Shown in pieces: positions 12,641 through 26,000 of a stretch of 64,000 bases of DNA. Made by a program: the position numbers and the translations under genes. The stretch is from Trebouxia sp. TZW2008. Taxonomy: Eukaryota > Chlorophyta > Trebouxiophyceae > Trebouxiales > Trebouxiaceae. Under the pieces are notes generated by a model that saw nothing but the letters and a program-made list of their open reading frames with translations, did not search any database and had not been told where the DNA came from. Location: positions 62,001-126,000 of the forward strand of contig BDIU01000350.1 of assembly GCA_002118135.1 (NCBI GenBank), written 5' to 3'. The first letter of the stretch is position 1; every line of letters starts with the position of its first letter.

Positions 12641-13930
12641 AAGGCTTTCTTCACTGCTCAAATACTCAGCGTTGTAACAATGCAGCGTTGACATGGTATC
12701 CTCGATTGTTTCTTCATGCACTTCCTTGTGGAGCATCCAGTAGATTGGCTTCACACACTCTTCGCGACTGCCTGATGTTGCATCGGCTTTGCGACCTGAA
12801 ATTGGCATCGTGCTGTCTAGTCAGTGTCTAGCACGCAACACAAGAAAGAGGACTCAATCCTCCTTGCTGTTTTTTGTGCCTACTGTGAGCAACGCTGAAA
12901 CATGCTGGCAGTTGCTGCTGAGCATGCTATCCGCCGATTGCACCATTTGCAGCATGCTTGCATCCAGTGTGCCTGCACAAGTCATGACTACTTGCCTCAG
13001 ATCTAGTCATTTGATGAAGACCACAACCCAGAGTTGCGTTGCAGACACACTCAATTGGTATAGACAACATCAGAACGCAACAGACACAGCACAGAAGAAA
13101 TGTTGACATCTTGAGCGTCTTGTGACATGGCACTCACCTGGCCATACAATGAGCTCGGAACCTGCCGTGAATTGCTTCTGAGACAGGTCATTTATGTCAC
13201 GATACAACAGCGCTTCCTTCAATCTTGAAGCATGTATGTCTTCGCAAACCATGACTGGAACATCCGCTGGCGGTCCATGCTTCATGGCCCTGATGTTGTC
13301 CATGTACACATGTCCAGATGTGGCTTGGTCAGACTCTCCAGCCGCAAGATACAGCTGAACTGGAGAAAATTCAGTTTCTCCTCTGACCTTGACGTTCACC
13401 ATATTGCTCCCTGAAAAGACATGGTTTCTGCGCATCAGCTTGTACCGACATCAACAAGAATATACTAGCAAGCCTCACCCCATTTTCTGACTGTAGTTTG
13501 TGCAGCCATGCCTCCAACTGAGGACCCTGCAAGCGAATATCCACTGAATCACAGCTGAATGACGCTGCAATTGCTTCAATTCAATGTATGCACTAGCATA
13601 CCCTAGGAGACCACGAAACCAAGAATCATCAAGCTGAGTGCCACATTCTGAACATCAGCAAAGTAGGCTACCTTGCAATGACTCCACTTCAGCTAGTATG
13701 GCATTGGCATCTGCAATGCTCATGCCAGCATCTGTCAAATGCTTTTAGGTGAGCTTCACAAAAGCCTTGCCCACTGCACTGCCTGCTGCATATCCCAAGC
13801 CGTGCAAAAGACTCTTGACATGTTTCTTGCGCTGTTCAGGAATATCGCCCTTGTCCACTAACTCGCTGACTGTAGTCATGCTGTAGCAAAGCACAAAGAG
13901 CCTCAGAGCGTGCAAAGACTTGTGAGTTTG
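12641..13930 (-). CDS. Uncharacterised multi-exon gene with in-frame stop; possible pseudogene
   Basis: I do not recognise the family. In-phase segments on the minus strand are: about 13880-13672 (SELVDKGDIPEQRKKHVKSL..., then HLTDAGMSIADANAILAEVE), 13526-13479, 13410-13138 (VKVRGETEFSPVQLYLAAGE ... VYMDNIRAMKHGPPADVPVM ... AGSELIVWP) and 12795-12641 (REECVKPIYWMLHKEVHEET...). Donors CAG|GTGAGT (13138) and CAAG|GTAGCC (13672) are good. The first segment contains a TAA (about 13752-13754) in the middle of otherwise continuous coding-like sequence. Either the gene is broken, or the gene ends there and a second starts downstream. Both ends are uncertain. Confidence 0.45.
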
Positions 13931-15240
13931 CAAAAACGATGTCTCAAGCCCAGGAACCCTGTGGTATGGCTAAAGCAATTGACTGGATGTATGAGCAGGA
14001 CATCCACATGCATCATAGCCTGCATCACAGCCTTGTGCAACATCCAAGACGTCTGCCAGCTGCGCAGAGTGAGCAGCTGCGTTCCTGCTTTGGAAAACAA
14101 GCTTGGACCAGCAAAAACTTCAGACCGTGCTCCAAATCTGGCGCTGACGCGGTTCAAAAAAGCGTCTGCAAAGCATTTGCCGGTGCAGCATGGTCGATGC
14201 TTCCGTACCTCTGACTCCTGCCAAGCTTAGAGCCTTGTGGACGCGCCAACGCAAAGCTTCAGCTTCACTGCTGAACCAGTAGCAACGCTTGTGCCGCGAC
14301 TGGGCTCAGCAAAACACAAGAGAAAATAAGAGCTGACAAGTTGTCTGCCGCCTGACTGTGCGACGATAAACGAGTGCTGGGCAGCTAAGACTGTCACGCT
14401 TCCACCGGGGGACCGTATCACAGCTGCTGCCAAACAGATTGCAGACGCTGCCAAACGCCGGAACACGACACAGTCCGCGACAGAAAGAAGAAGCAATTGT
14501 CTTTGCTGAACAGGCAGGGCTTCTGGAGTTACCACATGCTGTACGATGGAGGGATGTAAAATTACGCTCTCTCTCTCTTGTCTGTAATGCATGCTTTCAT
14601 GGCCTGCGCTAAACCTTACACGCAGCTGCTCTAAGGTTGATGTCTGTCTTAACATGTCAATCGTATTTATGAGTTTGAATCTGAAGTCCCATGTTATCTG
14701 GATCACACCTTATCAATGGTCCTATGTGACCGGTGGTACAAATCACATCACTGTAAATGCACATTGAATATTTGAGTCATCGTTCTTGCTAGCTGACTGG
14801 GGAGGAGGGCAACGCTGTTAACAGTCACAAACTCAGGTACCTAGCTATTGAGTAAGTCCAGAAACAGTATGTCACACACAAGCAACTCACATTTTGATCT
14901 GTACTCACATCAACCCTTCATCTCAATCGTTCCCCTCCTTAGTCATGAATGCTTTGTAGCCGTCATGCCCAAACCAATCTGAGCTCTGGCGTATTTCACT
15001 CGCTAACCTGCAACTCTGTACTGCAGATCTGATCACTGCCTGGATTGTAACCCTTGTTCCTCATGCATTGCACACCACAGCTTATCAATGCAGTTCTGGG
15101 TCTTGGTAATCTACGCCCAGATCACCAATTCAAGGGATCCTTGTTCCTCATGCATTACGCTCGCGCTTGTTTGTCCATGCCTGGCGGACCAGATTGAAAC
15201 TCACACTTGCTGGTGCCTGGCTGCCAAGTCAGAAGAGCAA
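13931..15240. other. Unresolved stretch between two minus-strand genes
   Basis: Open frames exist on both strands (for example 13939-14214 + and 14227-14706 -). None shows a recognisable motif or splice logic I trust, so I call no gene. It may hold upstream exons of the 12.6-13.9 kb gene. 14707-15240 shows nothing beyond AT-richer sequence and a repeated CCTTGTTCCTCATGCATT (about 15053 and 15139). Confidence 0.4.
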
Positions 15241-18200
15241 TCACACTTGTTCGTGTCTAGCTGCTGAATTTGAAGAGCGAGGAGCAGCGGCTCTTGTTGT
15301 GCCCATTCCGGCAATGCCAGTGCTCCAATCTCCTACGATACTTGGCATAGGGCGCCCCGGCTGAGCCCCTGTCCCCCCACCTGTGCTGGTTGAGGGTAGC
15401 AATGCCCTAGCAGCAGTTCTGCCAGGGCCTGTGTCAGTTCTGCCAGGCCGCTGTTGCCCGCTGCTATTGGCTGGTGAGGGCACTTGGTATGCTACTGGGC
15501 TGGGGCTGAGGCCTGGGCTAGGGGTTATGGGTCTGCTTACACTAGGGCTGTTCCCAGCTTGGCCCTGGGCAGCAAGGGCCCTTGCCCTGGCTGCGGCCTC
15601 AAAGGGTCCTACTGAACCAGCTGGAGATTGACTCCGCGACTGTGTCTGCCTGAGTGGTGTGTTCTGAGGACTTGGCACTGGATACCGCAAGGGAGATGAA
15701 GACGACTGGGCAGGTGACCTGACCGGAGTGCTGAAGGGTGAAGGCACAGGGTACACCGCTTGGCTTGGGCTAGCCTGGGAGACTGAGGCCTGAGGGGTGG
15801 TGCGCCTGGGACTGAGACTTGGCGAGCTGATAGCCCAGGTTTTGTTGGCGGTGGCCGCTGCATTGGCAGCGTCCAGATCCGTGCTGTGGTAGGCGTGCAG
15901 CGACGCATCGACAACGCCAGTGTCTGCATCGCCTTCCGCTATGCTGCTCAGCACAGGATCAGTGTGATCCAGCAGCGCCGGTTGCTGCCTTCGCGGTCTG
16001 AACATGTTCGAGAAACCTGAGAATCGGCCTCGACCAGGTGAGGCACTACCGACTGCCACAACAGGGGCAGGCCCCGACAAGCTACCATCTGTGCTGCTAT
16101 GTGAGGCATGCCCATTGGCAACAGCTGCGTCCCAGACAGGTAGCTGGGGGCCAGTGACAGGTCCAGAGCCATGACTGGGCACCACTGCTGACTGCTGGTA
16201 GGGCTGGTTGGATACGCCCTGTGCGGCCAGAGGGCTGCTGTTGGGAGAGCCCTTGGAAGGGCGTGTCATTCTTGACGGCTACATGCACAAAATCAACCTC
16301 AGACATGTGCATGACCAATGAGGTATGAGCGGGGGCTTGGTCACTGCAGCGCTCTGGCCATTTACACAGGCTTGCAAACAGAAAGCAGGTATGTCAACAG
16401 CATGGCAGGTCGACAAGTAGCAAAAGCATCTCAGTTAGTCACACAAGTAGCGCATCTCATTTGGCTTCATTGGACCAAACTGCACAACACAAACAGTCAA
16501 AGCAAATTTACAAGAAAGGCGCACACAGTGCAGGGGTGTGCAACAATGCAGCTTACCCTTGCAAGAGGGTTGATGGATCTGTACAGTACTTGTCTAGAGT
16601 CCTCCACCTCCTTACGGGATAGGCGTCGCTTAAAGAGGCCAACGCCCAACGCCTTGCCCATCCACTTGTCTGCATACTTGCGTGCAAGGATGTGCTTGTC
16701 CTGCAGATCAACAAGACGTTGTAGTCAGTCAAGGCTGAGCAACAGGCGTGAGGTCACCTATGCACCAAGCAATCTTCGTGCATGTTGGATTCAAGAGAGA
16801 CAGTGGTTGCATTTGGCTTTGGGTTTGCTGTTCAACAGAAGCTCTCCTGCTGAGTCCTAGATACAAGCTCATACTATCCTGAATGCAGCTTGCATGAGCT
16901 TGACATTGAATGGACAATGTGCTGACCTGTATCATGACCATAGCCACAGCATCAGCAAACTTGTCCTGAGGGCGTTTGGCCAGGCAAGGAATGTAAGGCC
17001 AAGCGTAGCGCAGCAGCCACTCTTTGGCCAGGCGGAAGCTGGTGAAGAAGTTGTAGACCAGCGCTGCCACAAAGCCCACACCTTTGAAGCCCAGCATGAC
17101 TAACCCCAAAGTCAACCTGCAACCACCAGACGCACCTCAGCATTGAGAAAGCTGATAATGTCTTGTGGACAACTGTGTTACTACGCTCAGGTCAGGCAAA
17201 CAGCACAGTCACAGCTCGAAGAACAAACTGTGGGATCCAAGAAGCAGTTCACTAAAACGCAGCCTGCATGAAGCAGCGTGCATTGCATGGACAGCCTTGT
17301 CAGAAGCAGCAGCAACAGCCCGCTTGACTTGACACAAAAGCTGCTGCATGAACAGGCTCAGCATTACAAAGCAGCAGCCACGGTGTGTACCATGCGACCA
17401 CATGAAGGACTTGCAGATCAGATAAAGCTACAGCATCCATGCAACTGCTCACCTGAACTGATCATTGGCTGAGTCTCCAAGGATAAGGATCAGGCCACAC
17501 ACAAACACTCCAGCGTCGCAAACTTCAGCAATGAGGGCCACTGCTAGGTCCCCTCTCTCACACAGGGGCTCAAAGAAGCGCAGGAACACCATGTGTAGCA
17601 GGCTCAGCACCATCAGCGCTATCACCTGCATCATGCATCACAGCTTCAGCTAATGTGAATAGCACTTGATGATTTGCACAGGGGCTCCAAGAAGCACAGG
17701 AACAGTATGTGCAGCAGACTCAGCACCATTGGCGCTACCACCTGCAACATGCAATACGGCTCAAGCTAATGGGGTGTGACTAGCACTTGATAGATTGCAC
17801 AGGGGCTCAAAGAAGCACAGGAACAGTATGTGCAGCAGACTCAGCACCATTGGCGCTATCACCTGCATCATACATCACAGCTTCAGCTAATGTGAATAGC
17901 ACTTGATGATTTGCACAGGCGCTCAAAGAAGCGCAGGAACAGTATGTGCAGCAGACTCAGCACCATTGGCGCTATCACCTGCACCACGCAACACAGCTTG
18001 AGCTAAACTGCGTGAGACTAGCACTTGATAGATTGCACAGGGGCTCAAAGAAGCGCAGGAACAGTATGTGCAGCAGGCTCAGCACCATCAGCGCTATCAC
18101 CTGCACCATGCACCACAGCTTCAGCTAATGTGAATAGCACTTGATGATTTGCACAAAGGCGCAAAGAAGCACAGGAACAGTATGTGCAGCAGACTCAGCA

Positions 18201-21200
18201 CCATCCGCGTAATCACATGCAATATGGACCATAGCTAAGTGGCCTGCAAAAGCATCACCCGTGGCACGGATGCAGCCAACTGTTGCAGTGATACAGCTTG
18301 CACTGTTCAGTAACACTGTCAACTGTTGCACAGGGAAGACATCACAGGCACAATAATCACAGCGATCTCAAAACAGCAAAAGCAGCAGTGTCCAGTACAT
18401 GCAGGATGGCGCAGGCCAACAGTGGTGCTGACAGCGAAAGTAGAAGTGATATCTCGGGTGAATCTTAAGAACTAGCCTGCAGCACTGTTTAATCATTGTG
18501 GAAGCGAGCATTGTGAATCTAGATGTACAAGTACAAGCACATGTAGACGTACTTGTACAAGCAAGTAAATGTAGATGTACCTGTGCCAGGCTGGTGCCAC
18601 TGGAGATGCCATTGAGCAGCAGCGCCACTAAGATGACCTTCAGCACGCTCACCAGCTTGGCATAGCCCTGCAGCTGGTACCGATAGAACAGCCCTCTGCC
18701 CCTGCACAGCAGATACAAACATCAGCATGCATGGCTTGAAGTTGTCATGAAGCACGGTTTGGACTATGTCAGTCGCTCTGCAGCTAGTACCAATAGAACA
18801 GCCCTCTGCCCCTACACATCAAACACAAATGTCAGCTTTGACTCATCATCGCTAAGACGATGTGGAGTGCTGCAATACAGAGTATCAGTCTGATCGAAGT
18901 CAGCCCAAGCTGTATCAACATGTAAAAGAGTTCAGCAGCCAACAGCAATCTGAACAGACGGCAACAAATAGAACAAGACATGATGCATCGACCAAAAGAT
19001 ATATGAGACATGTATACACTTTCTGATAACACGGCAACTTCTAGGTCAAAAGGTTAGCCTTCAGACACGTACTTAGCAAGGTGAGCATCAAGGAAGCCCT
19101 CGAGAGGAAATGTCCTTATCTGAAAGACTGAAGAGGCCTGCCAAGGTATGGACAAAGCCTGGCACTGGGTCCACGAGTGACCGTCACATTTGTTATGGTG
19201 CTGATGTTGTCATTACTATCAAAAGCATTACAGTCATTACTGTGACTGTCAAAATTGTAATCAGTCAATGCCTCACCTGAAGGATAGGAGAGGTCTGCCA
19301 AGGTGGTATTCCAGCCTGCCTCTGTTAACATAGCCTGTCACAGGGTCCACAGCCCAGGTGGCCCCCCTCACAACCATTGGGGGTCCCCTGTTGTCCTCAA
19401 ACAACACCCCATACTTGCGCAGAAAGCGGGAGTCAGGGCTCTTCAGGGTCTGCCACCTGCCCTCTGGTCTCAAGGGCCCTATGAGAAACTCTCCTAGGAA
19501 GCGCACCGCCCTGTTACCCTTGTAAGCCTGCAGAGAGGGAAAACATGGTCAGGAAAATTTCCAGCATAGCTGGCCAGCATAGCTGGACTTGCAGATGCAC
19601 AGACAGGCAGGCAGGCAGATACACAGGCGGAAGCACAAACATACCCTCAGCATGGAACAAAGCAGAACTTTGTCATTGTCTTCCAGCATGGCAAAAGTCA
19701 TGACTGTAAACAGCAAACACACAGATGCGCACAAGACTGAGCACAAGACAGGTACATCGCCAGGTTGGGGCACGGGGACTGTGAAATTGTCCTGACTGTC
19801 CAGATAGCCTCTCAGCATACTTGTGTCTGAGCAGCTGCAATCACAAACAGAATCTGGTACTCACCACAGGTTTATCAGGGTCTTTCAGCAGATGCTGTAG
19901 GGACAAACATCTAGCTTTCTCAGCAAGGATCAAATGAAAAGCAGGCAGACAAAAAAGTAAGCAGAAAAATTACCACAGGTTCATCAGGGTCTTCTAGCAT
20001 AATGAATGCTGCCCGCCGCTGAGGTGTTTTTGGGTGGTATAGGTACCGCCAAATGAAGAAGCCAGAAATGACCAGGAAGCCAACGGGAAGCAGCAGTACC
20101 AGGATGACTCCAACTGCAATCTGTCCGCCATTCCCAGTGAACAGATCTGCATGAAATATGGTGAGTGAGGCCCTGCTGCAGAATATCATCTTCTCATTGA
20201 AAGCGCTTTGAGCAACAGAAGTGAAGTCTGCAGCGGATGCTACAGCAAAATGGATTCATGTGAACTTGGATAATCCCTGGGCAAGGGCTGGAGGAGCAAT
20301 GTACGCCGCATTGGACAATGACAGAGACAAGCTGTGTGACTTCATGCAGTGCCTGCAGTATGATGTATGATGCCTGCTGTCAGTGGGCCACAACATACAT
20401 ACATACACAGGCTCCAGCAATGGCCACAACACACATACATACATGATAACGGATGCTAATTGGGCTCAAGGCCTTGCTAGGTAGGGGGCTTGGTGACTAT
20501 ATGCTAGGTACATATAGTCACCATGCGACTGTCTTTGAGCAACCAAGTCTGTTCACAAACTGAACCACTTCAAAGGCACTGATCAAAGGTGTCACTAGCC
20601 ACAATAGCCACAAGTGCAATGATATACACAGCAATGCGTCAGAAAGAGCTCAAGAGACATGACTTACTGGCTGCCCCCTGGGCAATGGCTGCAAGGGCGA
20701 TAAAGAGTACCAGCAGCTCTGGGAAATGCAGCATGACATCAGACACAGCACAGACTGCGTGGAATTTGCAGTGTGCTTGGATATATCAACAACAGCATGT
20801 GACTTACTTGCTGCACCCTGGGCGATGGCTGCAAGGGCGATGAAGAGCACCAGCAGCTCTGGGCGCGGAAAGTGCAGCAGATCAGGGGTGCTCCATCTGG
20901 AGAAGAGGAACGCCGCTAGCACCGCCATGTGGATCAGCACCACTGCTGCCATCAGGATTGCAAACCAGAACAGCACCCTGCAGAAACAGAAACGATGGAA
21001 GCAGTGACAACAACATTGAGTTGCAAGACCCAAGACTACATAGATTCTAGCGAAATGTGTGGGACTGATGACGAGAGGTAAAACACAGTAGGATGGGAAG
21101 CAGTCTGGGCAAACTTCAAGACCTTGCGAGGTCTATCAGACTGGGATATTTGCAGCCCCACATCGTCACCGGTGACAGGCCAATGTATGCTCTCGAATAG

Positions 21201-23042
21201 ATGGGGCGCATTTTGACTCATGCAAAGGAAAAACACCACATGACCTCCGCAGGCCTACCTGATGAGTCGCTTGTAAGGGCTGGTCAAGTTGGTCCCCATA
21301 GCACTGTCCTCAATGTCGTTGATGCGGCTATACGCCGCAGCTCCAGTGATGTTGGTCGTTGAGTTGCCTTCAGACTGCAAACCTGTGCTGGTCACCACCA
21401 AACGCTCCCCAGGCAGCACGCTTGGCAGCGTGCCGTTGCTGCTGTTGGTGCTGCTGTTGCTGGTTTGCTGCATTGACACAGGAGATGTCAGCAGACTGTC
21501 ATATGTCTGTGCATGTGAAATTGCTGCTGATTTGCTTTCAGACTGCAAGAGACTGCAAGCCTGTGCTGGTCACCACCAAACATCCTTCAGGCAACACGGT
21601 TGGCAGCATGCCAGTGCTGTTGTTGGTGCTGCTGTTGCTGGTTTGCTGCAGCATGGTGAAAAGGATCAATCAACATTTGCAGGAATTGCCAGCTGGAATC
21701 AAATCAAAACACAGTACATAAAAATAAATCAATAGCTACTGTCACAAGATCAACAGCTGAAGCAATCAGAGTGGGCAATAGCTGTAGTGAAGTGAAGTTT
21801 TGCAAGTGCATTGCATGCAAGGCAGAAAAGCGTTGCAGAAATGCAGCATAGAATGCAGCATGAAATGTGACTTGAATGCATGAAGCAGCAGTATGGATGC
21901 TCACCAGCAGATGGCGCCTCAAGTAGTATACAGCAGAGGCTGGATCACTCAAATGCTGAGCACTGGATTGCTGGTCTTCTTCAAGGGCGTCAGCCCTTCC
22001 AGCCAAGAGCCTTCTGCCCCTGGCAATAGTCATAGCTGCACACCACAAGAAAAGATGTCACAAACAAGGTTGGTCCGGCAATGAAGGATACACCCCTGCC
22101 TTGAAAGCAGCTATATGCCACTGCTGTCGTGGCAAGGCTGTTCTGAGTGAGTATAGGTGACGCAGCAAAGCTACAGCTTTGGCGCCCAACTTTACAGACA
22201 CATAGATGCCATAGCCATATGTCCATAGCAATGCGTTTGTGTGATGCGTCATGGGCACACTAGGAACTTAACAAGCATGCAGCATTACGGGCAGCTGGGC
22301 TAGAGTGCATTTCAGTCACAGGCCAACACGTACCATACCAGCAATTCTGTGCCTCCGCAACTATGTAACAATCACTCCAAACAAAAGGTAGGAGGCGCTT
22401 GCATTAGCTACACAGATATCTGAGGAGAATGATAACAGATGATGTCATCTGTCTGCCAAGCTTGAAATGGACTGAAGAAGAGGTATGATACCTGGAGCAG
22501 GGGCACCAGCTTGTGCTGAAGCAGCAGCGCTTGGGGCTGAGGCAGGCACAGGGGCGGGTGCGGGGGCCAGCCCTGGGGCTATACCAGGGGCCAATGCTGG
22601 AGCTCGCACAAAGGCATCTGCACATGCAGGCAGAACACATTTGAGTGGCTGCAGTCACTGCTTTGAGTACAATGCAGTTCTAGCCTTTTGGATATGCCGC
22701 GTCAAGCACACGCATTGAAAAACATGTGCCAAAACATGCATGCAGATAGTATGAGAGACAAAGATGTCAAGACCCTGCCGAGACATGCAACAAGCAATCC
22801 ATGCAATGACCACAACATGCATTTCATATATTGCACATACATCAGAGCGCAACAGTCAGAAACTCCTTGCACAGGCTACGTTCTGAGCAGAAGCAGCATA
22901 CTGCCATCTTACACGGAGAACAAAACCAACTCAAAATGACTACTTTACGAAAAGCACTTGGGTGAGAGAGGCAGGCGGGGAGGGAGGGGGGGGGGGGCGT
23001 GACTGTACCTTGAGCAGGAGGGGTTGGGNNGGGGGGGGGGGG

Positions 23043-23074
<32 letters not shown>

Positions 23075-26000
23075 GCGTGACTGTACCTTGAGCATGTGGG
23101 GTTGGGTTTGCGGATGGGGTTATTTGCATGAGGGACCTTCGACTAAAGGGGGTCATGTCATGGGGGGTCACATCATAGGGGGATACTGCCTTCAGCCTTC
23201 GTGAGGCAGAGGCTGCAAACCAGATCGTAAGTCAATATCTGCTTGGGACAGGCATAAGGAGCAGGACGTTGTGCACATATGCATGGTACAGGGCACAACA
23301 GCAACAAAGTACTTCAGCAATGGCGCCCTGACCTAAACAGAGATTCAAATTGCTGTTGAAGCTGAAGATAGTCCAACAAGCACTGGCACTAGCAGACAAC
23401 TGCATTGAGCTGCGCCCAGGTAACATCAGAGACTACAATTGCAGTCCTCAATTAGGCAAACAAAAATTGGGAGCTGTGACAATGCAGACAAAAGCTGCAC
23501 AGGGGAGTTGTATTGATTGGACTGAGAGGTGGTGGGGTGAGTCAACAGACCGTGACAACATGAAAGACCATGCCAAGCAATATGAACAAGGAGTGACAAG
23601 GGCAGCTGTGCTAGTCATTTAAGCCTGGCTATGACTACAGTTGGAAGTAGTGATACAGAAAGCTTATGCACTGGACACGCTTTAGTCCGCAACACAGGGG
23701 TGCATGACATGTTGAAGATGACATGTGGCGCACCACAGAATTTGCGGAATGCATGGAACAAGAAGAATACAAGATCGCTATTGTCAACAATCAACCCCTT
23801 GTGAACTCAAAGGAAGATGTACCAGTAGTGGTGATAGCAGGGGTGGCAGTTGAGGCTGGCAGGGTGAAGTAGGGGGCGGAGGTGGACCCTGTGGTGAAGG
23901 ACTGGGTGGTCACCCCCACTGCTGGGTAAGGGAATCCACTGCTCACAGCACTGTGGGCTCTGCTGATGCCATCCTGTGACTCATCAATCTTCCACGGAGC
24001 ACTGCAACAAAGTACGTGGGTAGGGCTCCCTGTCAATATGCATGCATGCACAGACAGACAGAAGCGGTGGGTCCACCCCCTGCCCGGCAGGGGAATCCTC
24101 TGCTCATAGCATTCTGAGCACTGCTGCAATTCTATAACTGATGCTACCCTGTGCCGTGACGTACTGCCACGGTGCTATGCACCCATACAGGGTCCACATG
24201 TGTCCTTGTATGCTGTAAGGAGCAGACCACCAAGCTATGACAGCAGGAATCTCAGCAAAAACCTTCAATATTGCGTTCAGCACTGGCATTTCTACAGCAG
24301 CAGCCAAACACAACATCAAAACTTTTTGCTGAGATTCCTGCAGTCATAGCAGGGTGGTACGCGTTCAACAGCATGCAAGGACACACTCTGGAACCTGCTG
24401 ATGCTATCCTATGACTCATCAATCTCGTGTAGTGCACTGCAACCAAGAACACACAAAGGTATCTGCTTAGCATTTATGCACAAATGCATAGGCTCTCGAC
24501 TCTACTCTATACCTTGTCACATTGATGCAATGCGGGCTTTCAGGCTCCACAGCGTATCCTTGCATACTGTTGAAAGCATACTACCAAGCTATGACAGCAG
24601 GAATCTCAGCGAAACCTTCAGTGCCGTCTTTGGCGCTAGGACTACAGCAGCAGCCAAAGACAACATTGTAGCTGAGATTTCTGCTGTCATAGCTTGCTGG
24701 TATGCTCTCAACAGCATGCAGTAATGCTATCTTGTGATTGGCAATCTGTTGCCCACTGCTGTCAGGGACTTCGATGTGGGGTCTACTCAGAACTTGTGCA
24801 CACACAGCACACAGACAGGTAAGCAGAAAGACAAGAAAAAGGACCCTCGCTGGACAGACCACATGTCTTATGCAAGTGCGTGGTCATTCCCATGAGTAGC
24901 TGCACACAAAAGCATGTCTAGCAATTGCCTTGTCAACACAGTAGCATGTCCTGTTATTGCACAGCTGCATCACAGAGCAAATCGTGTTATACACAGCACA
25001 TTAGTGCTTAAACACGTGACAATACATACCGACAAGGTCTCAAGAGTTTCAATCACTGAAATGAAGAGTATTCTAAATTGCACTCACATGACGTCAAAGG
25101 CGGACCAGGAGAAGCCCTCTGCCAGCTGGCGGTAGTTTTCTGGGAAGTGCCCCACAGCCATGCGACTCTGCCAGTAGAAGGTCTGCAGGTAGTTGAATAG
25201 CAGCAGCGTGCTCACCCCAGCTGCTGCATGCCCTGCACCGACGAAGGCTTTTGCACTCAGGTCGTCTGTCAAGAACAAGTACAAGAGCAAAGAAACAGCT
25301 ATTCCCACTCATAGAAACACAAACTTGACTCGCTTCTGGGTCTTCTCAGTCAACACCCAAGTGGGAACAGGTGCAAAGCAAGACAAGGCTGGTCTGAGCC
25401 AACATGCACAATGTACACATCGAGGCATTGTGCTGCTATTGTGCACGCACACATGCTACACAAAGACTGCGCCGCGCATGTTCCGAGCATGACAAGCACT
25501 ACCTGATAGCAGGCCTGTGAGCAGGCTGGCCCCAATGGTGGCGCCCATAACAGCATTGGCGGTGTGTGACACCGCTGACACAGCAGTAGAAGGCGGGCGG
25601 TACTTGACCACTTGTGAGGCTGCGCTGTTTGGGTTGCCATTCAGGTCAGTTGTGACGCCGGCATCCACTGTCACCCTGTCAGCACAGCACACAGCCAGCT
25701 TAGTCACAACACGCATGCAAGGATTGGTCACCGGTCGCATGTGTATTGCTGCTAGCGCTTACCATCGCCCTGAGCGCGCAACACACAATCAGCTCAGTCA
25801 GCTAAGCCTTGAGATGCAGTGCCAAGCACTCTCCAAGCTAAAAAAACCATATATTATCAGCCACAAGCCCAGTCTTGCCAAGATGAAAACACACACATTG
25901 CATTGCTGAGCAGTTGACACTTGAGATGTGTCACTCTCACACCTGACAGGGCAGCTGAAGTTAACTACTGGGTAGGCAGGCAAAGAAGCAAAATGGACAC

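Noticed and set aside
14227..14706. 160-codon minus-strand open frame
   Set aside because: No ATG-supported start, no motif, and no phase-matched partner exon. Left as unresolved.
17545..18275. CRISPR-like array
   Set aside because: The regular repeats are copies of an exon edge in a eukaryotic intron. Units are 116-122 bp and there are no unique spacers or cas genes.
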